Shown here in pieces: positions 6,207 through 7,538 of a DNA stretch of 7,538 nucleotides (its first letter is position 1; every line of letters begins with the position of its first letter). The translations under genes and the position numbers were made by a program. Under the pieces are notes generated by a model that was not told the origin of the DNA, searched no databases, and worked only from the letters and a program-made list of their open reading frames with translations. This DNA comes from UBA5336 sp964492485 (GTDB taxonomy: Bacteria; Pseudomonadota; Alphaproteobacteria; Caulobacterales; Hyphomonadaceae), in contig CAZBKM010000033.1 in assembly GCA_964492485.1 (NCBI GenBank), forward strand, positions 1 to 7,538, given 5' to 3'.

Positions 6207-7106
6207 CTATCCATCGACCAGATGACCCCGGTCGTCCCGGCGCTCGGGCCCGTTGACCCGCGCCCGCCCGTCGCCAAAGGGCGCGTCGCGTTCGCGCAGG
6301 GCTGCTTTCAGACCCGCCTCTCCGGCCCGTTTCACGAAAGCCCGCGCCGACGCCGCCTGATGACCGCGCGCGTCATTCTCCGCCGCATAGCGCTGGAGCG
6401 TCCGTGCCCCCATCAATTCCAGCCCCATGTTCACCGCGCGCTTGTTGGCGGCAAGTATGTCTGCGTCGACATGGCACAGCCGTCTCGCCAATCCGTCGAC
6501 CTCCGCATCCAGATCGGCGGGCGGCACGGATTTCATGGCAAAGCCGATCTGCGCCGCCTCCCGGCCCGTCAGCGAGTCGCCGGTCAGCATCAACCGCTTC
6601 GTCCATTGCGGACCGACATGATAGAGCCACATCTGATTGGGCAGAGCGCCAAGGTCCCGCCCCGCCGGGAAGCCGACCGTCGCATCATCGGCGATGATGA
6701 CCATGTCGCATAGCAGGGCGAGATCGGTTCCGCCCGCGATGCAGGGGCCGTGCACCTTGGCAATCGACGGCTTGTGCATGTCGAACAGCGCCATGCGGTA
6801 GCGCTGCGCCCGCTCCAGTTGCCAGATATCGTCATCGACCGACCGGGCGCCGCGATAGGCGGCTTCGGGATCATGGGCCGGGCCTGGTTCAGGCATGTCC
6901 GCGCCGGCAAGATCATAGCCGGCAGAAAACGCCCGACCGGCGCCCGACAGGACCACGCAATGCACATCGCGGCGCGCATCCGCATCCCAGAGCGCCTCGG
7001 CAAGCTCCGCCTGCATGGCGAGGCTGAGCGCATTCAGCTTTTCCGGGCGGTTGAGCGTTATCCGCGCGATCCCGGCGTCGACCTCATAGAGAATGTGATG
7101 AAGCAT
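6207..7106 (-). CDS. Crotonase / enoyl-CoA hydratase-isomerase family protein
   Basis: A 299-residue crotonase-fold protein, likely acting on an acyl-CoA thioester in the cytoplasm. RITLNRPEKLNALS (15-28) is the family N-terminal motif. GRAFSAGYDL (57-66) and HGPCIAGGTDLALLCD (119-134) form the two oxyanion-hole loops, with Gly125 equivalent to the known Gly141 of rat hydratase. The two catalytic glutamates of true hydratases appear changed: the GGCELA Glu is Asp128, and the 'QPEILLG' Glu aligns with PAGRDLG (147-153). Hydration activity is therefore uncertain, and the protein may be a divergent isomerase, hydrolase or lyase of the superfamily. The ATG at 7106 is chosen because GGAGG lies 7 bases upstream and the family motif begins at once; a TTG at 7133 is an inferior alternative. 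The last ~25 residues are polar and unlike the family. It lies between tRNA-Trp and nuo on the same strand. Confidence 0.9.
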   Translation of the reverse strand: MLHHILYEVDAGIARITLNRPEKLNALSLAMQAELAEALWDADARRDVHCVVLSGAGRAFSAGYDLAGADMPEPGPAHDPEAAYRGARSVDDDIWQLERAQRYRMALFDMHKPSIAKVHGPCIAGGTDLALLCDMVIIADDATVGFPAGRDLGALPNQMWLYHVGPQWTKRLMLTGDSLTGREAAQIGFAMKSVPPADLDAEVDGLARRLCHVDADILAANKRAVNMGLELMGARTLQRYAAENDARGHQAASARAFVKRAGEAGLKAALRERDAPFGDGRARVNGPERRDDRGHLVDG

Positions 7107-7113
7107 GGTCCGT

Positions 7114-7118
7114 CCTCC
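7114..7118 (-). promoter_or_regulatory. Ribosome binding site of the crotonase gene
   Basis: GGAGG on the minus strand, 7 bases before the ATG at 7106. It decides that start over the TTG 27 bases upstream. Confidence 0.75.
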
Positions 7119-7269
7119 CGCCAGTGCGGGCAACGGTCCGGCGCCCTGCCCGTCTGCATGACAGTGCCGTGGACCCCATGAAACTCAACCCCGAGAGCGG
7201 ACAAAGCCCCATCTCGCCCAGGGCGCGCTCGCAAAGCGCCTGTGTGCCGCGGGCTCCGGGGCGACCGAT

Positions 7270-7286
7270 GTGTCCGGGTCGGACAC
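7270..7286 (-). other. Hairpin downstream of tRNA-Trp
   Basis: A perfect 7-bp inverted repeat, GTGTCCG at 7270-7276 and CGGACAC at 7280-7286, with a 3-base loop, beginning 8 bases after the tRNA CCA. No T-run follows (ATCGG), so it is at best an atypical terminator or a 3' processing signal for the tRNA precursor. Confidence 0.4.
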
Positions 7287-7294
7287 GTCCGTCC

Positions 7295-7370
7295 TGGCAG
7301 GGGCAGCAGGACTCGAACCCGCGACCCTCGGTTTTGGAGACCGATGCTCTACCAACTGAGCTATACCCCT
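7295..7370 (-). tRNA. trnW: tRNA-Trp (anticodon CCA)
   Basis: A complete 76-nt tRNA on the minus strand. The 7-bp acceptor stem pairs AGGGGTA with TGCCCCT (one U-G pair). The D stem is GCTC/GAGC, and the anticodon stem TCGGT/ACCGA holds the loop CTCCAAA, which gives anticodon CCA for tryptophan. The variable loop has 5 bases. The T stem GCGGG/CCTGC encloses TTCGAGT. The discriminator is G and the 3' CCA is encoded in the DNA (7297-7295). All arms fold cleanly with no mismatches beyond G-U pairs. In many bacteria tRNA-Trp precedes secE-nusG; here the next gene downstream is the crotonase, so that linkage is absent on this side. Confidence 0.97.
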
Positions 7371-7385
7371 AGGCCGGAAGGCGAT

Positions 7386-7414
7386 CTTCTGCCGCAAAAC
7401 GCGACCTGGTGCAA
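7386..7414 (-). promoter_or_regulatory. Possible promoter of tRNA-Trp
   Basis: On the minus strand TTGCAC (7409-7414) could be a -35 element and CAGAAG (7386-7391) a -10 element, with a 17-bp spacer. The -10 end lies 15 bases before the mature tRNA 5' end. Spacing and position fit, but the -10 match is weak. Confidence 0.25.
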
Positions 7415-7417
7415 CGG

Positions 7418-7455
7418 GTGCGAGGCGGGTGCGAAAGGGATGGGAAGCCTCGCAC
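7418..7455. repeat. 9-bp inverted repeat upstream of tRNA-Trp
   Basis: GTGCGAGGC at 7418-7426 and GCCTCGCAC at 7447-7455 are perfect inverted copies separated by 20 bases. There is no T-run on either side. The position, just upstream of the possible -35 of the tRNA promoter, would suit an operator or a hairpin, but no function is known. Confidence 0.45.
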
Positions 7456-7517
7456 ACGGCGCGCTGCGACCGGCCGGCGGCGTCCGCCCCAGGCTCCTCC
7501 CACCCGGAGCGCCTCGC

Positions 7518-7538
7518 AAAAGCAGGCCGCCGCCCTGC
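7518..7538 (-). terminator. Possible intrinsic terminator of a gene beyond the right edge
   Basis: On the minus strand GCAGG (7534-7538) pairs with CCTGC (7522-7526) around a 7-base loop and is followed by TTTT (7518-7521). The stem is short as seen here and may extend past the window edge. If real, it would end a transcript entering from the right, ahead of tRNA-Trp. Confidence 0.3.

Larger units (their letters stand above)
7107..7294 (-). other. Intergenic region between tRNA-Trp and the crotonase gene
   Basis: No gene is supported here. The crotonase Shine-Dalgarno lies at its left end. A weak promoter-like pair, TTGAGT (7183-7188) and ACTGTC (7160-7165) with a 17-bp spacer, is visible on the minus strand, but the -10 match is poor. 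A small inverted repeat, GGCGC at 7222-7226 and GCGCC at 7236-7240, is probably chance at this GC content. Confidence 0.3.
7371..7538 (-). other. Intergenic region upstream of tRNA-Trp
   Basis: No gene is supported in this GC-rich 168 bp, although short frames are open at the edge. It contains a possible tRNA promoter, a 9-bp inverted repeat, and a hairpin with four T's at the right edge, listed separately. Confidence 0.35.

Noticed and set aside
7295..7370. tRNA-Trp as an integration (att) site for a mobile element
   Set aside because: No second copy of the tRNA 3' end, no integrase and no shift in gene character is visible in the window.
7124..7372. An 82-residue plus-strand frame ending QQDSNPRPSVLETDALPTELYP
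   Set aside because: It is the antisense translation of the same tRNA, a common annotation artefact.
7185..7457. A 90-residue minus-strand frame across the tRNA containing GIAQLVEHRSPKPRVAGSSP
   Set aside because: This is the well-known false translation of a tRNA gene; the tRNA-Trp cloverleaf at 7295-7370 explains it fully.
7371..7538. Open short frames at the right edge, such as a GTG-started plus-strand frame near 7430
   Set aside because: No ribosome site, no recognisable protein and a low-complexity composition; open frames of this size are expected by chance at high GC.

Overview
The window is GC-rich and reads almost entirely on the minus strand. It holds the 5' two-thirds of an alphaproteobacterial respiratory complex I (NADH:quinone oxidoreductase) operon. 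In transcription order, from high to low coordinates, the genes are: tRNA-Trp(CCA), a crotonase-family gene, a 311-bp leader region, nuoA, nuoB, nuoC, nuoD, a VOC/glyoxalase-like gene, nuoE, a small two-helix membrane ORF, nuoF, and the first 110 codons of nuoG, which runs off the left edge. Separate (unfused) nuoC and nuoD, the 'mitochondrial-like' subunit sequences and small extra ORFs between nuo genes suggest an alphaproteobacterium, possibly Rhodobacterales-like. That taxonomic guess is inference from sequence style, not from a search.

The nuo genes are packed as one transcription unit. nuoC and nuoD overlap by 8 bp. The VOC stop codon directly abuts the nuoE start. The other gaps are 3 to 23 bp, except for 112 bp between nuoF and nuoG, which contains a 7-bp inverted repeat. 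The encoded subunits cover the NADH/FMN module (NuoE, NuoF, start of NuoG), the quinone-reducing connecting module (NuoB, NuoC, NuoD) and the first membrane subunit (NuoA). All visible Fe-S and FMN/NADH motifs are intact. The remaining membrane genes (nuoH-N) should lie beyond the left edge.

The region between the crotonase gene and nuoA (5896-6206) must hold the nuo promoter and leader unless nuo is read through from upstream. It contains five CCAGAC-centred repeats at 11-13 bp spacing, embedding four G5 tracts on the plus strand, and an 11-bp direct repeat just ahead of the nuoA start. No convincing sigma-70 promoter is visible there, only a TATGAT-like hexamer.

Most of the window is ordinary, well-conserved complex I. 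The points worth a second look are the two non-canonical genes inside the operon (VOC protein and two-TM protein), the G-tract repeat in the leader, and a crotonase that appears to lack both catalytic glutamates. I found no mobile element, CRISPR array or clear novel system.
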